Below, piece by piece: positions 18,047 through 27,248 of a stretch of 64,000 bases of DNA. The stretch is from contig JACJXP010000001.1 in NCBI GenBank assembly GCA_020636575.1, positions 496,001-560,000 on the forward strand, in the 5' to 3' direction. The notes under the pieces were generated by a model, which had not been told where the DNA came from, did not search any database, and saw only the letters and a program-made list of their open reading frames with translations. A program made the translations under genes and the position numbers. The stretch is from Chitinophagales bacterium (GTDB lineage Bacteria > Bacteroidota > Bacteroidia > Chitinophagales > Chitinophagaceae). Each line of letters opens with the position of its first letter. The stretch's first letter is position 1.

Positions 18047-18580
18047 CTATTTTATCTTCGGGCCGTTTTCTTTCCATTTCATCAACATAGGAAAAGCGAT
18101 CTTAAACCAGCTAGTATACAGATCAGGATCTTTTTGCAAGGAATCGGATATCCATTTCAAGTTCTTGTAACAAACACCCATTACTTCAGACTTATCAAAG
18201 GGGATAGCTCCTTCATAAGTACCGACAAATACATGATCAAATTCATTCTCTGTTAATCCATTTTCGAACTTTGTGCAGTAACTAAAAGAAAACACTTCTT
18301 CAATTGGGGTAGTAATTCCAAGTTCTTCCATCATTCTACGTTCTGCTGCATCTATTGTCTCTTCTCCCGGAAAGGGATGGCTGCAACATGCATTTGTCCA
18401 TAGACCACCACTGTGATATTTGTCAACGGCTCTCTGCTGCAACAACATTTCGTCATTATTATTGAATAGAAAAACACTAAAAGCTCTGTGTAAAAGTCCC
18501 TTTTCGTGTGCTTCCATTTTATCCATTACAGCTACCTGGTTATCATTCATATCAACCAGTATCACCTTGTTCTTACTCAT
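18047..18580 (-). CDS. idi: Isopentenyl-diphosphate delta-isomerase, type I
   Basis: 177 residues, the usual size. Nudix-like fold with the catalytic Cys in TNACCSHPFPGE (about residues 62-73) and the metal-binding Glu in ENEFDHVFVGTY. It interconverts IPP and DMAPP, supplying precursor for carotenoids. It begins 1 base after the crtB stop, so it is translated with the operon. Confidence 0.95.
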   Translation of the reverse strand: MSKNKVILVDMNDNQVAVMDKMEAHEKGLLHRAFSVFLFNNNDEMLLQQRAVDKYHSGGLWTNACCSHPFPGEETIDAAERRMMEELGITTPIEEVFSFSYCTKFENGLTENEFDHVFVGTYEGAIPFDKSEVMGVCYKNLKWISDSLQKDPDLYTSWFKIAFPMLMKWKENGPKIK

Positions 18581-18581
18581 A

Positions 18582-19418
18582 TTATATCAATCTCAACCTG
18601 TTTTTAATACCTGCACGGAAAACGATAAATGCTTTGTGGTAATCCGGGATTCTTATTCGTCCATTGATCACTATGGCCGGGCCGCTTTTCTTTATTTTCT
18701 TGAATAATGATAAATAATATTTATACGCCACATAAACACCAAACCGGGCTTTTAAGGGTAATAACAGTATCCCTTTATAAGCTTCCCGAAAATCATTGGT
18801 AATATCGTCTTCAATACATTTTTTTTGTGCTTCAGAAAAATTATTGAAATCACATCCCGGAAAATATATTCTTGACAAGCCATTAAAATCAGCCTTAATA
18901 TCCCTGAGAAAGTTCACTTTCTGAAATGCGGCACCTAACGATCTTGCCTGATCTTTTAATTTTGCATATAACTTTTTATCCCCTTCACAAAAAATGCAAA
19001 GGCACATTAATCCAACCACTTCTGCAGAACCATAGATATATTCCTTGTATTCGTCCTTTGTATACGTTTGTTTTTCCAGATCTTTTTCCATGCTTTTAAA
19101 AAAAGCCTCAATCAAAGCCTGGTCAATCCTATATTGATTCACTGTTAATTGAAATGAATGCAGGACAGGATTCAGGCTGATATTTCTTTCAATTGCATCA
19201 TAAGTATCCTTTTTGAACTGATCCAATAAAAATTCTTTATCATGCTCATGAAAAGTGTCAACAATTTCATCAGCAAATCTCACAAAACCATAAATATTAC
19301 AAATAGGTGCTCTCAGGTCTTTATGAAGCATTTTAATAGCTGAGTAAAAAGAGGTGCTGTAATTTTTTGCTACCTGCTTACTACAATGCTGGCTTGTATT
19401 ATGAAACAACTCAAGCAT
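18582..19418 (-). CDS. crtB: Phytoene synthase
   Basis: 278 residues. First aspartate-rich motif RFADEIVDTF (about residues 47-56); the second, FLRDIKADFNGLSRIYFP, lies near residue 170 and holds the DxxxD Mg-diphosphate site. It condenses two GGPP to phytoene. A squalene-synthase-like alternative is unlikely next to crtI. It follows crtI by 15 bases. No GGPP synthase gene (crtE) is in the window. Confidence 0.95.
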   Translation of the reverse strand: MLELFHNTSQHCSKQVAKNYSTSFYSAIKMLHKDLRAPICNIYGFVRFADEIVDTFHEHDKEFLLDQFKKDTYDAIERNISLNPVLHSFQLTVNQYRIDQALIEAFFKSMEKDLEKQTYTKDEYKEYIYGSAEVVGLMCLCIFCEGDKKLYAKLKDQARSLGAAFQKVNFLRDIKADFNGLSRIYFPGCDFNNFSEAQKKCIEDDITNDFREAYKGILLLPLKARFGVYVAYKYYLSLFKKIKKSGPAIVINGRIRIPDYHKAFIVFRAGIKNRLRLI

Positions 19419-19433
19419 ACCTGAAAATAAATA

Positions 19434-20909
19434 TTATTTAAATGCTTTAATGACTTGTTTTGCCACAACCTCTCCACTTACCAGGCTGGGTGGCACTCCG
19501 GGTCCCGGTACAGTTAACTGTCCTGTATAAAACAAATTGTTTACTTTTTTACTTCTGCATGAAGGTCTAAATATTGCGGTTTGCCTAAGGGTATTTGCCA
19601 GCCCATAAGCATTACCCCGAAATGAATTATAATCAGCACTAAAGTCAGAAACAGAGTAACTTTTCTTATAAACTATTGCCTCTTTTATCGACTCACCAAA
19701 ATGTGCTTCCATTCGCTTTATTACTATTTCAAAGTATTTTTCCCTGATCTCATTTGTATCACCCTTTAACCCGGAGGCAATGGGAATTAATACAACTAAA
19801 TTTTCATGTCCCGCAGGCGCAACAGACCGATCAGATACAGATGCAACACTTACATAGAACAAAGGTTCAGTAGGCCAGGCAGGATTTTTATATATTTCTT
19901 CTCCATGTTTTTCAAAGGGAACATCAAAAAATAAAGAATGATGTATCGCCTGTTTAAGTTTTTTATTTAACCCTAAATAATACATTAAACAGGACGGAGC
20001 TAACACCCTACTTTCCCAATATTTTTCAGTATATGATCTTGCTTCTTCAGGCAAAAGTGAGGTTTCTGTAAAATGATAATCTGCTCCGCTAATAACTGCG
20101 TCTACTTTATATGAATCCCTGACTGTAACAACCGTGGAGATGTCGGATTCTTTTACTTTCAATTCCTTCACTTCTTCATTAAATAAAAATCTGACCCCAA
20201 GTTCCTTTGCTAAGTAGTACATCCCATTCACAACCGCATACATACCGCCTTTGGGATACCAGGTTCCTCCTTTAATGTCAGCATAATTCATAAGGCTATA
20301 CAAAGCAGGAGTATCTTTTGGTAATGCCCCCAGGAATAAAACAGGGAACTCCATTATTTGTCGTAAACGGGGATCCTTAAAATATTTGCTAATATGTTTA
20401 CTGATAGATCTAAATATCTCTAACCGAAAAATTCCGGTTATAACCTGCCAATCTATAAACTCAAGAAATGAGAGCCCGGGTTTATAAACCAGTTTATTCA
20501 TCCCGGTATCGTACTTATAGGCTGCCTCCTCTAAATATTTATCCAGCTTAGCTCCGGCTCCGGGTTCTGTAGATTCAAAAAATTGTTTTAATTGATCGTA
20601 ATCAGCCGGAATATTTGTGTAATCATTTGGCCAGTATACCCGATAAGATGGGTCAAGCCTCTCAAGCGAATAATAGTCTGAGACTTTTTTATTAAACCTT
20701 GCAAAATATCTTTCAAAAACTTCCGGCATCCAATAGAAGCTAGGACCCATATCAAATGTGAACCCCTCCTCCTTTAATTGCCTCGCCCTTCCTCCCGGAG
20801 TACTGTTCTTTTCTATAACAGTTACGGCCCAGCCGTGCAGTGCCATGAAAGATGCAGCGGACAAGCCTGCAAAACCACTCCCTATAACAATTACAGATTT
20901 TTGAGCCAC
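19434..20909 (-). CDS. crtI: Phytoene desaturase
   Basis: 491 residues. N-terminal FAD motif VIVIGSGFAGLSAASFMA with the following E-x-GGRAR segment (ARQLKEEGFTFDMGPSF), and a C-terminal TGQLTVPGPGVPPSLVSGEV, the CrtI carotenoid-oxidoreductase signature. It desaturates phytoene to lycopene. The start is GTG 20909; an ATG two bases upstream is out of frame. It begins 10 bases after the sigma factor stop, as the first enzyme of the operon. Confidence 0.95.
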   Translation of the reverse strand: MAQKSVIVIGSGFAGLSAASFMALHGWAVTVIEKNSTPGGRARQLKEEGFTFDMGPSFYWMPEVFERYFARFNKKVSDYYSLERLDPSYRVYWPNDYTNIPADYDQLKQFFESTEPGAGAKLDKYLEEAAYKYDTGMNKLVYKPGLSFLEFIDWQVITGIFRLEIFRSISKHISKYFKDPRLRQIMEFPVLFLGALPKDTPALYSLMNYADIKGGTWYPKGGMYAVVNGMYYLAKELGVRFLFNEEVKELKVKESDISTVVTVRDSYKVDAVISGADYHFTETSLLPEEARSYTEKYWESRVLAPSCLMYYLGLNKKLKQAIHHSLFFDVPFEKHGEEIYKNPAWPTEPLFYVSVASVSDRSVAPAGHENLVVLIPIASGLKGDTNEIREKYFEIVIKRMEAHFGESIKEAIVYKKSYSVSDFSADYNSFRGNAYGLANTLRQTAIFRPSCRSKKVNNLFYTGQLTVPGPGVPPSLVSGEVVAKQVIKAFK

Positions 20910-20919
20910 ATGGTCAATT

Positions 20920-21420
20920 TTAATACCTGCTTAGTTGCTCTTTAAGTAGTTTCCTGGCAAAATGTATTCTGCTTTTAATTGTGCCCAGTGGCTCCACTAA
21001 CATTTCAGCAATTTCATTGTAGCGGTAGCCATCAAAATAAAGTAAAAATGGAGTCCTGAATATTTCTGGTAACTGCTTTAGGGCTTCCTGGATTTCTTTC
21101 ATTCTTAGGTTTCCTTCTGCCGAGTTAGCAACCGCATTTTGATTGCTATTCAAAAAATACTCATTAGGTGTACTATCAAAAATGGTTTTTTGCTTGGCTT
21201 TTCTTCTGTAGTTATTTATAAAAATATTACGCATAATCGTAAAAAGCCAAGCTTTGATATTAGTGCCAACATTATATTTATCCTTATTGGCTAATGCCTT
21301 GTACAAAGTATCCTGGTATAGATCATCTGCCGCATCCAAATCCCTGGTAAGATTAATTGCAAATGGCTTTAGATATTCTGCATTATTCAGTAAAAGGGTA
21401 TTGAAGTCTTTTGAAGACAT
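20920..21420 (-). CDS. ECF-type RNA polymerase sigma factor heading the carotenoid operon
   Basis: 166 residues from ATG 21420; the TTG at 21456 lies inside the putative promoter and is rejected. Region 2 (DLDAADDLYQDTLYKALANK, AWLFTIMRNIFINNYRR) and region 4 (LPEIFRTPFLLYFDGYRYNEIAEML) are complete. There is no anti-sigma gene beside it. The order MerR-B12 regulator, ECF sigma, crt genes parallels LitR-LitS of Streptomyces, where LitS drives carotenogenesis in light. I infer it activates the crt operon, perhaps its own promoter too. Confidence 0.9.
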   Translation of the reverse strand: MSSKDFNTLLLNNAEYLKPFAINLTRDLDAADDLYQDTLYKALANKDKYNVGTNIKAWLFTIMRNIFINNYRRKAKQKTIFDSTPNEYFLNSNQNAVANSAEGNLRMKEIQEALKQLPEIFRTPFLLYFDGYRYNEIAEMLVEPLGTIKSRIHFARKLLKEQLSRY

Positions 21421-21421
21421 T

Positions 21422-21458
21422 TTTTGTTTAATTTTTAATACTTTAAAGTTAAACAAAA
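21422..21458. promoter_or_regulatory. Inverted repeat over the sigma-crt promoter (candidate CarH operator)
   Basis: TTTTGTTTAA (21422-21431) and TTAAACAAAA (21449-21458) are perfect 10-bp inverted arms around a 17-base centre. The centre contains ACTTTAAAGT, a second dyad. The pair overlaps the -7 box and expected start site of the sigma gene, a suitable position for a repressor. That CarH binds here is inference. Confidence 0.45.
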
Positions 21459-21475
21459 TACTGACTCAACCCAAA
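21444..21475 (-). promoter_or_regulatory. Putative promoter of the sigma-crt operon
   Basis: Read on the minus strand: TTTG (21475-21472), a 20-base spacer and TAACTTTA (21451-21444). The architecture and -7 sequence are identical to those found before the TonB receptor at 4214-4245. It lies 23 bases before ATG 21420. Confidence 0.5.
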
Positions 21476-21533
21476 TCTTATAAATGGATTTGTGTGCGAA
21501 CTATAAAATATTGATTATTAAATTGTTGAGCGG

Positions 21534-22412
21534 TTATAAGCCGCGGATAAAATCAACCACTTCTTTCAGTGAAGATTTGAGGAAAACGTTTGGGGGGATC
21601 TTTTTGGAATAACTGGCAATAGCGCTACCAGAAATTATTACCTGTGAGTTTGTAAATTTTTCTTTGATATTATTTAAGAATTTATCAAAATTAAATGAGG
21701 GAATACAAGCTGTGAGATGTACAAAAACCGTTTCCGGTTTTTTAAGATCTAAAACGTAAGCAGCATCATTAAAAGGCACATTGGCACCAAGATAAACCGT
21801 TCTTATACCCCGACTTTTAAGGAGGTAAGAAATAAATAGCAATCCCAATTCATGATGCTCACCTTCCGGAAGGAACAACATGACGGTTTTCTCTGATTGG
21901 ATATGTGAATTTGTTGTTTCAATGGCTGCAATGACTTTCTGCCTGATAACATTAGAAACCAAATGTTCCTGTGCCGGATTAATGTGCCCTGTTAACCATA
22001 ATACTCCTGTTTTTTCAAGAAAAGGGAATATGATCTGTGTAACACCCCTTTCAATTCCATTAATTGATATGTACCTGTCAAGAATTTCTTCGAAACAGTG
22101 CATATTGAGATCAACCATTTCCTGGACCAGTTCTGTAACAATCCTTTCCTGAACAGCCTGTGTATCGTTAAGTGAAAGAATTCTTTGCCTGATCTCTTCA
22201 GGCCCCATCCTGTTAATATGTGAAATTTTATACCCGTATTTATTTAATAATGCAATGTTGAGTATTGTTTTGAGTTCATCATTGCTGTAATAACGGATAT
22301 TGGTGTCCGTTCGCCGGGGTTTAAGGAAAGTATACCGCTGTTCCCAGATGCGGATAGTATGGGCTTTGATTCCTGAGAGATTCTCCAGATCCTTTATGGT
22401 AAAGGCATTCAT
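21534..22412 (-). CDS. MerR-type regulator with cobalamin-binding domain (CarH/LitR-like photoreceptor)
   Basis: 292 residues. MerR winged helix 1-72 (FTIKDLENLSGIKAHTIRIW). The B12-binding half keeps the CarH determinants: W139-x9-E149-H150 (WLTGHINPAQEH) and the E-x-H-x2-G motif EHHELG with H187 as the expected lower axial ligand. A Rossmann-like cobalamin fold follows (TVYLGANVPF, VIISGSA). In CarH, adenosylcobalamin drives tetramer formation and DNA binding in the dark, and light breaks the Co-C bond and releases the operator. Its position next to the ECF sigma/crt operon supports light control of carotenoids. Confidence 0.92.
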   Translation of the reverse strand: MNAFTIKDLENLSGIKAHTIRIWEQRYTFLKPRRTDTNIRYYSNDELKTILNIALLNKYGYKISHINRMGPEEIRQRILSLNDTQAVQERIVTELVQEMVDLNMHCFEEILDRYISINGIERGVTQIIFPFLEKTGVLWLTGHINPAQEHLVSNVIRQKVIAAIETTNSHIQSEKTVMLFLPEGEHHELGLLFISYLLKSRGIRTVYLGANVPFNDAAYVLDLKKPETVFVHLTACIPSFNFDKFLNNIKEKFTNSQVIISGSAIASYSKKIPPNVFLKSSLKEVVDFIRGL

Positions 22413-22465
22413 ACTTTATAGTACAAATCAGTGTGTAAAAAGTTGAAAGATTTTAAACATAAAAA

Positions 22466-23206
22466 CTATAACTCAGGGTTGAGGATTTTTCCGGTTTCCA
22501 TCAGTTTACCTATTTGTTTTTCCAGCTGAGGGTTTTGAAGGGCTTTTAAATGCCTTTCCCCATGCAGATCACTTCCTATCAAATCGTAATACCCTTTTTT
22601 GATAAGGTACTGTGCCAATTCCTGCACCCCCTTTCCGTAATACCCGGTAAGAGATAAGATATTCAGCTGAAAATAGTAGCCGGCATCCTTCAGTTCATCA
22701 AAAAAAGCTTTGTTTCTCATCTGGTAAATATACCTCTCGGGATGTGCGATAACAGGCAAATAGCCCTGCATCTGCATTTCAAAAAGAATATCTTTCAACC
22801 CATGCGGTTCGAAGGCAAGTGAAAACTCGGTTAAAACCATGTTCTTACTTAATGTTAACAATGGGGTTTTAGTCTTTAGTAACCTTTCTACATTTTCATC
22901 TAAAAAGTATTCTGCCGCAGCATGAACTTTCATCTCAATACCCCTTTCAACCAGTGCATCGTTTAACTCATTAAGCTTCTGTCCGATAATTTCATGAGTA
23001 TTGGGATACATATCCCACATAATGTGCGGAGTTGTGATCAGGCGGGAATAACCCAATAACATCATCCCTTTAATTAATGCTACTGAAGAATCTATATCAG
23101 GAGCACCATCATCAATACCCGGGAGCAGGTGAGAATGCATATCTGTTTGTAGCATACCCAGATAAGTTGTGGAAGAGGGCTTCTTTTTTGAAAAAAAACT
23201 AAACAT
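22466..23206 (-). CDS. CpsB/YwqE-type tyrosine-protein phosphatase (PHP fold)
   Basis: 246 residues from ATG 23206. The PHP metal site starts with TDMHSHLLPGIDDGA and continues with TTPHIMWDMYPNT, VIAHPERY and LIGSDLHG. This manganese-dependent family dephosphorylates the Tyr-rich tail of BY-kinases. Its partner should be the Wzc-like kinase at 54.3-56.6 kb. It is the last gene of the EPS locus. Confidence 0.88.
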   Translation of the reverse strand: MFSFFSKKKPSSTTYLGMLQTDMHSHLLPGIDDGAPDIDSSVALIKGMMLLGYSRLITTPHIMWDMYPNTHEIIGQKLNELNDALVERGIEMKVHAAAEYFLDENVERLLKTKTPLLTLSKNMVLTEFSLAFEPHGLKDILFEMQMQGYLPVIAHPERYIYQMRNKAFFDELKDAGYYFQLNILSLTGYYGKGVQELAQYLIKKGYYDLIGSDLHGERHLKALQNPQLEKQIGKLMETGKILNPEL

Positions 23207-23249
23207 TCTTTTCAAAAATAATCAATACAAAATTGTTTATGATTTTAAC

Positions 23250-23906
23250 TTAAAATTCCCGCTCCGGTAATGATGGAAATATTCTATGCACAAGCCGGCT
23301 ATCCGGTACCAAAACATGCCACACGGTAAGAAAAATGATCATAAAATCAGTGTAAAAAGAAATATTCTGCTGATACCACATTTCCACTTTTCCTTTATAC
23401 ATAAATATTTTTCTATACATCTCTTCAACATCACTACTTTCAGAGATTATTTTTTCTTCATCCCGAAAAATAACTGAACCAATACCTGTTATTCCCGGCC
23501 GTGTATTATAGACTTTTGCTTTAACATCCTCGGGATACAGATCAAAACTTTTTTTTAATAAAGGCCTTGCCCCTACAATACTCATATCACCAAATAGTAC
23601 ATTAAATAACTGCGGCAATTCATTGATCTTGGTCTTCCGAAGTATCCTTCCCAACCTGGTTACACGGGGATCATTTCGCACTGTAATAATACCAGCACCC
23701 ATATTGGAGCTGTTTTTGAGCATGGTTGCAAACTTCCATATATCAAATTCTTTCCTTTTATAACCGATTCTTTTCTGAAAGAAAAAAACTTCATGTTCAC
23801 CTGTTAATTTAAGAAGTAGCATAACCGGGATAAGCAACGGTGATAGAACCAATATGGCTATCAAGGATGAAATTATATCAGAAAGTCTTTTGAAAAATAG
23901 ATACAT
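23250..23906 (-). CDS. Initiating sugar transferase (bacterial sugar-1-phosphate transferase)
   Basis: 218 residues: the catalytic domain with one N-terminal hydrophobic hairpin (SSLIAILVLSPLLIPVMLLL), lacking the multi-helix part of WbaP-type proteins. Motifs: VFFFQKRIGYKRKEFDIWKF, KINELPQLFNVLFGDMSIVG and RPGITGIG. It moves a sugar-1-phosphate from a nucleotide sugar to undecaprenyl phosphate, starting the repeat unit. The sugar is unknown; PglC-like enzymes of this short type often use diacetamido sugars. Confidence 0.9.
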   Translation of the reverse strand: MYLFFKRLSDIISSLIAILVLSPLLIPVMLLLKLTGEHEVFFFQKRIGYKRKEFDIWKFATMLKNSSNMGAGIITVRNDPRVTRLGRILRKTKINELPQLFNVLFGDMSIVGARPLLKKSFDLYPEDVKAKVYNTRPGITGIGSVIFRDEEKIISESSDVEEMYRKIFMYKGKVEMWYQQNISFYTDFMIIFLTVWHVLVPDSRLVHRIFPSLPEREF

Positions 23907-23954
23907 ATTCCTGCACTTATACAGATTAGACGCAACTGGTAATTTAAAGCATAT

Positions 23955-25085
23955 TTAGAAAACTGATTTTATCGTTTCTGCTACGGATGCCAATTCATCA
24001 TCAGTGATATTTGTTGAACAAGGTATGCTAAGACAACGCTGGTATATAAACCCGGATAAATCCTTATCAGAATAATAAATATCATTGGCAAACATGTTCA
24101 GCCTGTTCATGGGTACCCAGAATGGCCTTGATTGCATTTTTTTATCATTCAACACTTTCAATAGTTCCTTTTGCTTATCTGACATAAAAGTAAAGAGCCA
24201 CATATTACAATCAATATCAGGTTGAATTTCCTGAAACCTGATGTCACCTATGCCTTTTAACTGGTCTCTATAAAAATGATCTATCTCTTTTTTTCTTTTA
24301 ATAAAAGAAGGGAGGAGTTCCATTTGTGCAACCCCCATAGCTGCCAAAACATTCACAAGACGATAATTATACCCAATTTCATCATGGACATATTCAAATG
24401 AGTCACTTTTGGCCTGTGTAGTCAAATGCTTTGCCTTTTTGGCTAATTCTTCATCATTTGTTACAATCATTCCACCGCCGCCTGTTGTAATTATTTTATT
24501 GCCATTAAAACTGAAACATCCCATCATTCCAAAACCACCGGTATGTTTATTCTTATAATAAGACCCTAATGACTCAGTAGCATCTTCTATGACTTTCAGT
24601 TTGTACTTACCTGCCAGGCTCGTCAATTTTTCTAAATCACAGATATTACCCAGCACATGCACCGGCATAATACAACGGATGGGTCGTTTATTTTTTTTGT
24701 AACACAGGATGTCATTCTCCATTACGGTTTCATTCGCAAGGAACTCTTCCAGTAATGACAGGTCCATTTGCCATGTTGCAGGATCAACATCAATTAATAT
24801 CGGATCGGCCCCGGTATATTTAATAGCATTAATGCTGGCAATAAAGGTCACATTAGGGACAATTATATAATCTCCCTGTTTTACACCTGCCAGTAACAAA
24901 GCAATATGCAAAGCTGTAGTACCACTACTGGTTGCAACAGCATACTTACAACCTGTATATTCAGCCAGCACCTCTTCAAATTTTGTCACATAAGACCCGA
25001 CTGATGAAACCCAACCTGTATCAAGGCATTCTTTTACATATTTCCATTCATTGCCGGCAATATTTGGTCCCGATAGGAGTAACAT
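23955..25085 (-). CDS. DegT/DnrJ/EryC1/StrS-family sugar aminotransferase
   Basis: 376 residues. Fold-type I PLP motifs: ATSSGTTALHIALLLAGV, EDATESLGSYY and CFSFNGNKIITTGGGGM with the Schiff-base Lys in NGNK. The last motif resembles LegC/PglE-type enzymes that aminate 4-keto UDP-sugars. It is the only sugar aminotransferase in the locus, so it may serve either the diamino-sugar route or the WlbA/WbpD route (as WbpE does). Ten bases from the upstream epimerase gene. Confidence 0.88.
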   Translation of the reverse strand: MLLLSGPNIAGNEWKYVKECLDTGWVSSVGSYVTKFEEVLAEYTGCKYAVATSSGTTALHIALLLAGVKQGDYIIVPNVTFIASINAIKYTGADPILIDVDPATWQMDLSLLEEFLANETVMENDILCYKKNKRPIRCIMPVHVLGNICDLEKLTSLAGKYKLKVIEDATESLGSYYKNKHTGGFGMMGCFSFNGNKIITTGGGGMIVTNDEELAKKAKHLTTQAKSDSFEYVHDEIGYNYRLVNVLAAMGVAQMELLPSFIKRKKEIDHFYRDQLKGIGDIRFQEIQPDIDCNMWLFTFMSDKQKELLKVLNDKKMQSRPFWVPMNRLNMFANDIYYSDKDLSGFIYQRCLSIPCSTNITDDELASVAETIKSVF

Positions 25086-25094
25086 AGAACAGTA

Positions 25095-26072
25095 TTAGAT
25101 ATTTCTGAATTTTTGAGAAAATGAATCAGTGATAAGGCCGCTTTGCATCAGCTTTGCAATCTCTCTTATACCATCAGGTACTTTTTTTGTTATCTTGAAC
25201 CCAAGTTCATTTTTAATTTTATCACAATTAACCCTGTAATCTCTGGGGTCTTCTGTCCGCTCCACATATATAGCTTTGGCGCTTGGAATTTGCTTTTGGA
25301 TTTCTTCCATTAACATCCGCTTTGAATAATTTTCACTCGTATCTCCTACATTAAATACATTGGCTTTTACTTTTTCAACAGGTGCTTCAAATGCCAGCAC
25401 TATGGATCGGGCCAGATCATCTACATGGCAGTATGGCCTGTTGAACTGGGGGCCCCATATTTCCTGTTCGCCAGTGAGACATACATTACGGGTAAACTCA
25501 TTGACTGTAAGATCAAACCGAATACGGGGAGAAAAGCCATAAACTGTTGAGAAACGCAAAGCAGTAGCGCATATGTTTGCATCTTTTCTATCCTGCAAAA
25601 GGTAGTTTTCAAACTTTACTTTTAATTCCGCATATAGTGATACTGGTCTTAGTTCTGAATTTTCATCTACATAGGAATTTGGATCAGCCATTTTACCATA
25701 ATTACTGCAGGTAGAAGCAAAAACGAATCGTTCTAAACCGGCTTTTTCTGCTTCTTCAAATAGATTTAAGGATGCATCCCAGTTTACCTCCTTTGCTTCA
25801 TCCGAAAATTTTGAACAGGCAGGGTCACCCACAATAGCAGCCAGATGTGCTACCCAATCAATACCATCCAAAGCTTTTTTTGTATCATCTGCATTTCTCA
25901 GATCCCCCTTCATGAATTCAAAATTCGGGTGCTGGGATACATCATATAATGCATCACCACCAAACTTTAGTGAGTCGAGCACCCTAACATTATATCCCTT
26001 TTGAAGCAAAATACGCACCAATACAGATCCTATATAACCGGCTCCACCGGTAATTAGTATTTTTTTACTCAT
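25095..26072 (-). CDS. NAD-dependent nucleotide-sugar epimerase/dehydratase (extended SDR)
   Basis: 325 residues. N-terminal ILITGGAGYIGSVLVRILL binds NAD; VAHLAAIVGDPAC, an active-site Ser/Thr in FASTCSNYG, and the YAELK (Y-x3-K) catalytic pair follow. It resembles the SDR enzymes of surface-sugar clusters often labelled NAD-dependent epimerase/dehydratase. The product is not evident. It overlaps the upstream gene by 8 bases. Confidence 0.85.
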   Translation of the reverse strand: MSKKILITGGAGYIGSVLVRILLQKGYNVRVLDSLKFGGDALYDVSQHPNFEFMKGDLRNADDTKKALDGIDWVAHLAAIVGDPACSKFSDEAKEVNWDASLNLFEEAEKAGLERFVFASTCSNYGKMADPNSYVDENSELRPVSLYAELKVKFENYLLQDRKDANICATALRFSTVYGFSPRIRFDLTVNEFTRNVCLTGEQEIWGPQFNRPYCHVDDLARSIVLAFEAPVEKVKANVFNVGDTSENYSKRMLMEEIQKQIPSAKAIYVERTEDPRDYRVNCDKIKNELGFKITKKVPDGIREIAKLMQSGLITDSFSQKFRNI

Positions 26073-26451
26073 GAAAAGTGTTTATAGATTGTTGATAATA
26101 ATTAAAAATAGTTTTCTCTGCATCTTTAGGGAAAGCACAGTTCTCATCTATATGGTAGAAAATAAATTCATCTTTTAAATCCGGCTTTTTTAATTTCTCA
26201 AATTCTCTGAATTGTAACATCCAGATATCGTAGTGGTTTATAATATCCAACACCTCATCTTCTATTTCAGATGGCACCCTGTCCAGATTAGAAATTATAT
26301 GCTGGTATATTTTTTGATTTGCAGCTAAAATTGCGGAGGCATGCAGGTATATCTTGTTCTGCAAATATTTGGCATAGGCCTTCCGGGATAATTGCATTAG
26401 AAGGTAAAGGGTCTTAATATATTTTTCCGTTTTTCGGGACGGGTTTTCCAT
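26065..26451 (-). CDS. Uncharacterised helical protein in the EPS locus
   Basis: 128 residues from ATG 26451; an upstream TTG adds four residues. It looks mostly alpha-helical and soluble, rich in Lys, Tyr and Ile (AILAANQKIYQHIISNL, VLDIINHYDIWMLQFREFEK). No motif is recognised. The 8-base overlap with the following epimerase gene indicates coupled translation. Confidence 0.6.
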   Translation of the reverse strand: MENPSRKTEKYIKTLYLLMQLSRKAYAKYLQNKIYLHASAILAANQKIYQHIISNLDRVPSEIEDEVLDIINHYDIWMLQFREFEKLKKPDLKDEFIFYHIDENCAFPKDAEKTIFNYYQQSINTFHE

Positions 26452-26483
26452 ATATGGACGCAAAGATAAGTGCTTAATACTGA

Positions 26484-27179
26484 CTAAATAAGCTTCTTTT
26501 TTAACGCATCTTCATAAGAAAGCATTTCATCATTTATTAGCACCCTGGCCCATACTTTTTCACCGTATGTGGTTGCTTTTAACCGGAGTTCAATTTCATC
26601 CTTCCTCATTCCCGGCTTGATAGTGCATAACTCATTTAATTGCTTCCTGGTAAAGGGTTTTCGCTTCCAGGTTTCATTACTCAAAGGGAAATCACCACCA
26701 TCTTTAATTATGGATAACAGGTTAGCATAAAGCTCGAATATAGCTTTGTAACACTTTTGAGTCAGATCAAATACAGTGTCATCTGCAAATAAAGGGAAAC
26801 GCTTCACAGAAATAATTGCGCCGGTGTCGACTTTAGCCTTCATATGATGGCAGGTAACACCAAACTCCTGCTCACCATTGTATATAGCGAAATTAGTACA
26901 TCCGATACCCGGATATTCAGGCGGTCCCGGATGAAAGTTGATAGCAGCAACCTTTGCTTTGCTAAGAAGAGCTTCCGGAATTATCCATTGAGATAAATAG
27001 GATATTATGATATTTCCCTGCCAGTCTAATAAAGCTTCCGGAAATGGATCTGTACGCTTTGAGTAAACGATTTGAGTATTTCCAAAATGGGATAAGGTTA
27101 GATTGGCTGCCTTTTTTGAAAATTCATCCTCTTTTTTACCTATAAAAAGTATGCTGTAATCCGCTTGAGTTGATTCCAT
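26484..27179 (-). CDS. Formyltransferase-family protein (N10-formyl-THF dependent, sugar formyltransferase-like)
   Basis: 231 residues. The catalytic Asn-His-Asp set of formyltransferases is visible: INFHPGPPEYPG (N, H) and AKVDTGAII (D). It is shorter than methionyl-tRNA formyltransferase (about 310 residues), and it lies in an EPS cluster with an aminotransferase. N-formylation of an amino sugar is therefore likelier than a role in initiation. A terminator follows the upstream gene, so this gene may start a new transcript. Confidence 0.8.
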   Translation of the reverse strand: MESTQADYSILFIGKKEDEFSKKAANLTLSHFGNTQIVYSKRTDPFPEALLDWQGNIIISYLSQWIIPEALLSKAKVAAINFHPGPPEYPGIGCTNFAIYNGEQEFGVTCHHMKAKVDTGAIISVKRFPLFADDTVFDLTQKCYKAIFELYANLLSIIKDGGDFPLSNETWKRKPFTRKQLNELCTIKPGMRKDEIELRLKATTYGEKVWARVLINDEMLSYEDALKKKLI

Positions 27180-27248
27180 ACCCTTTCAAACTATTTCTGC
27201 TTTTAAGTAACCGGGTTAAAACGCCAAAATTAGATGCTATGAGCAGAA

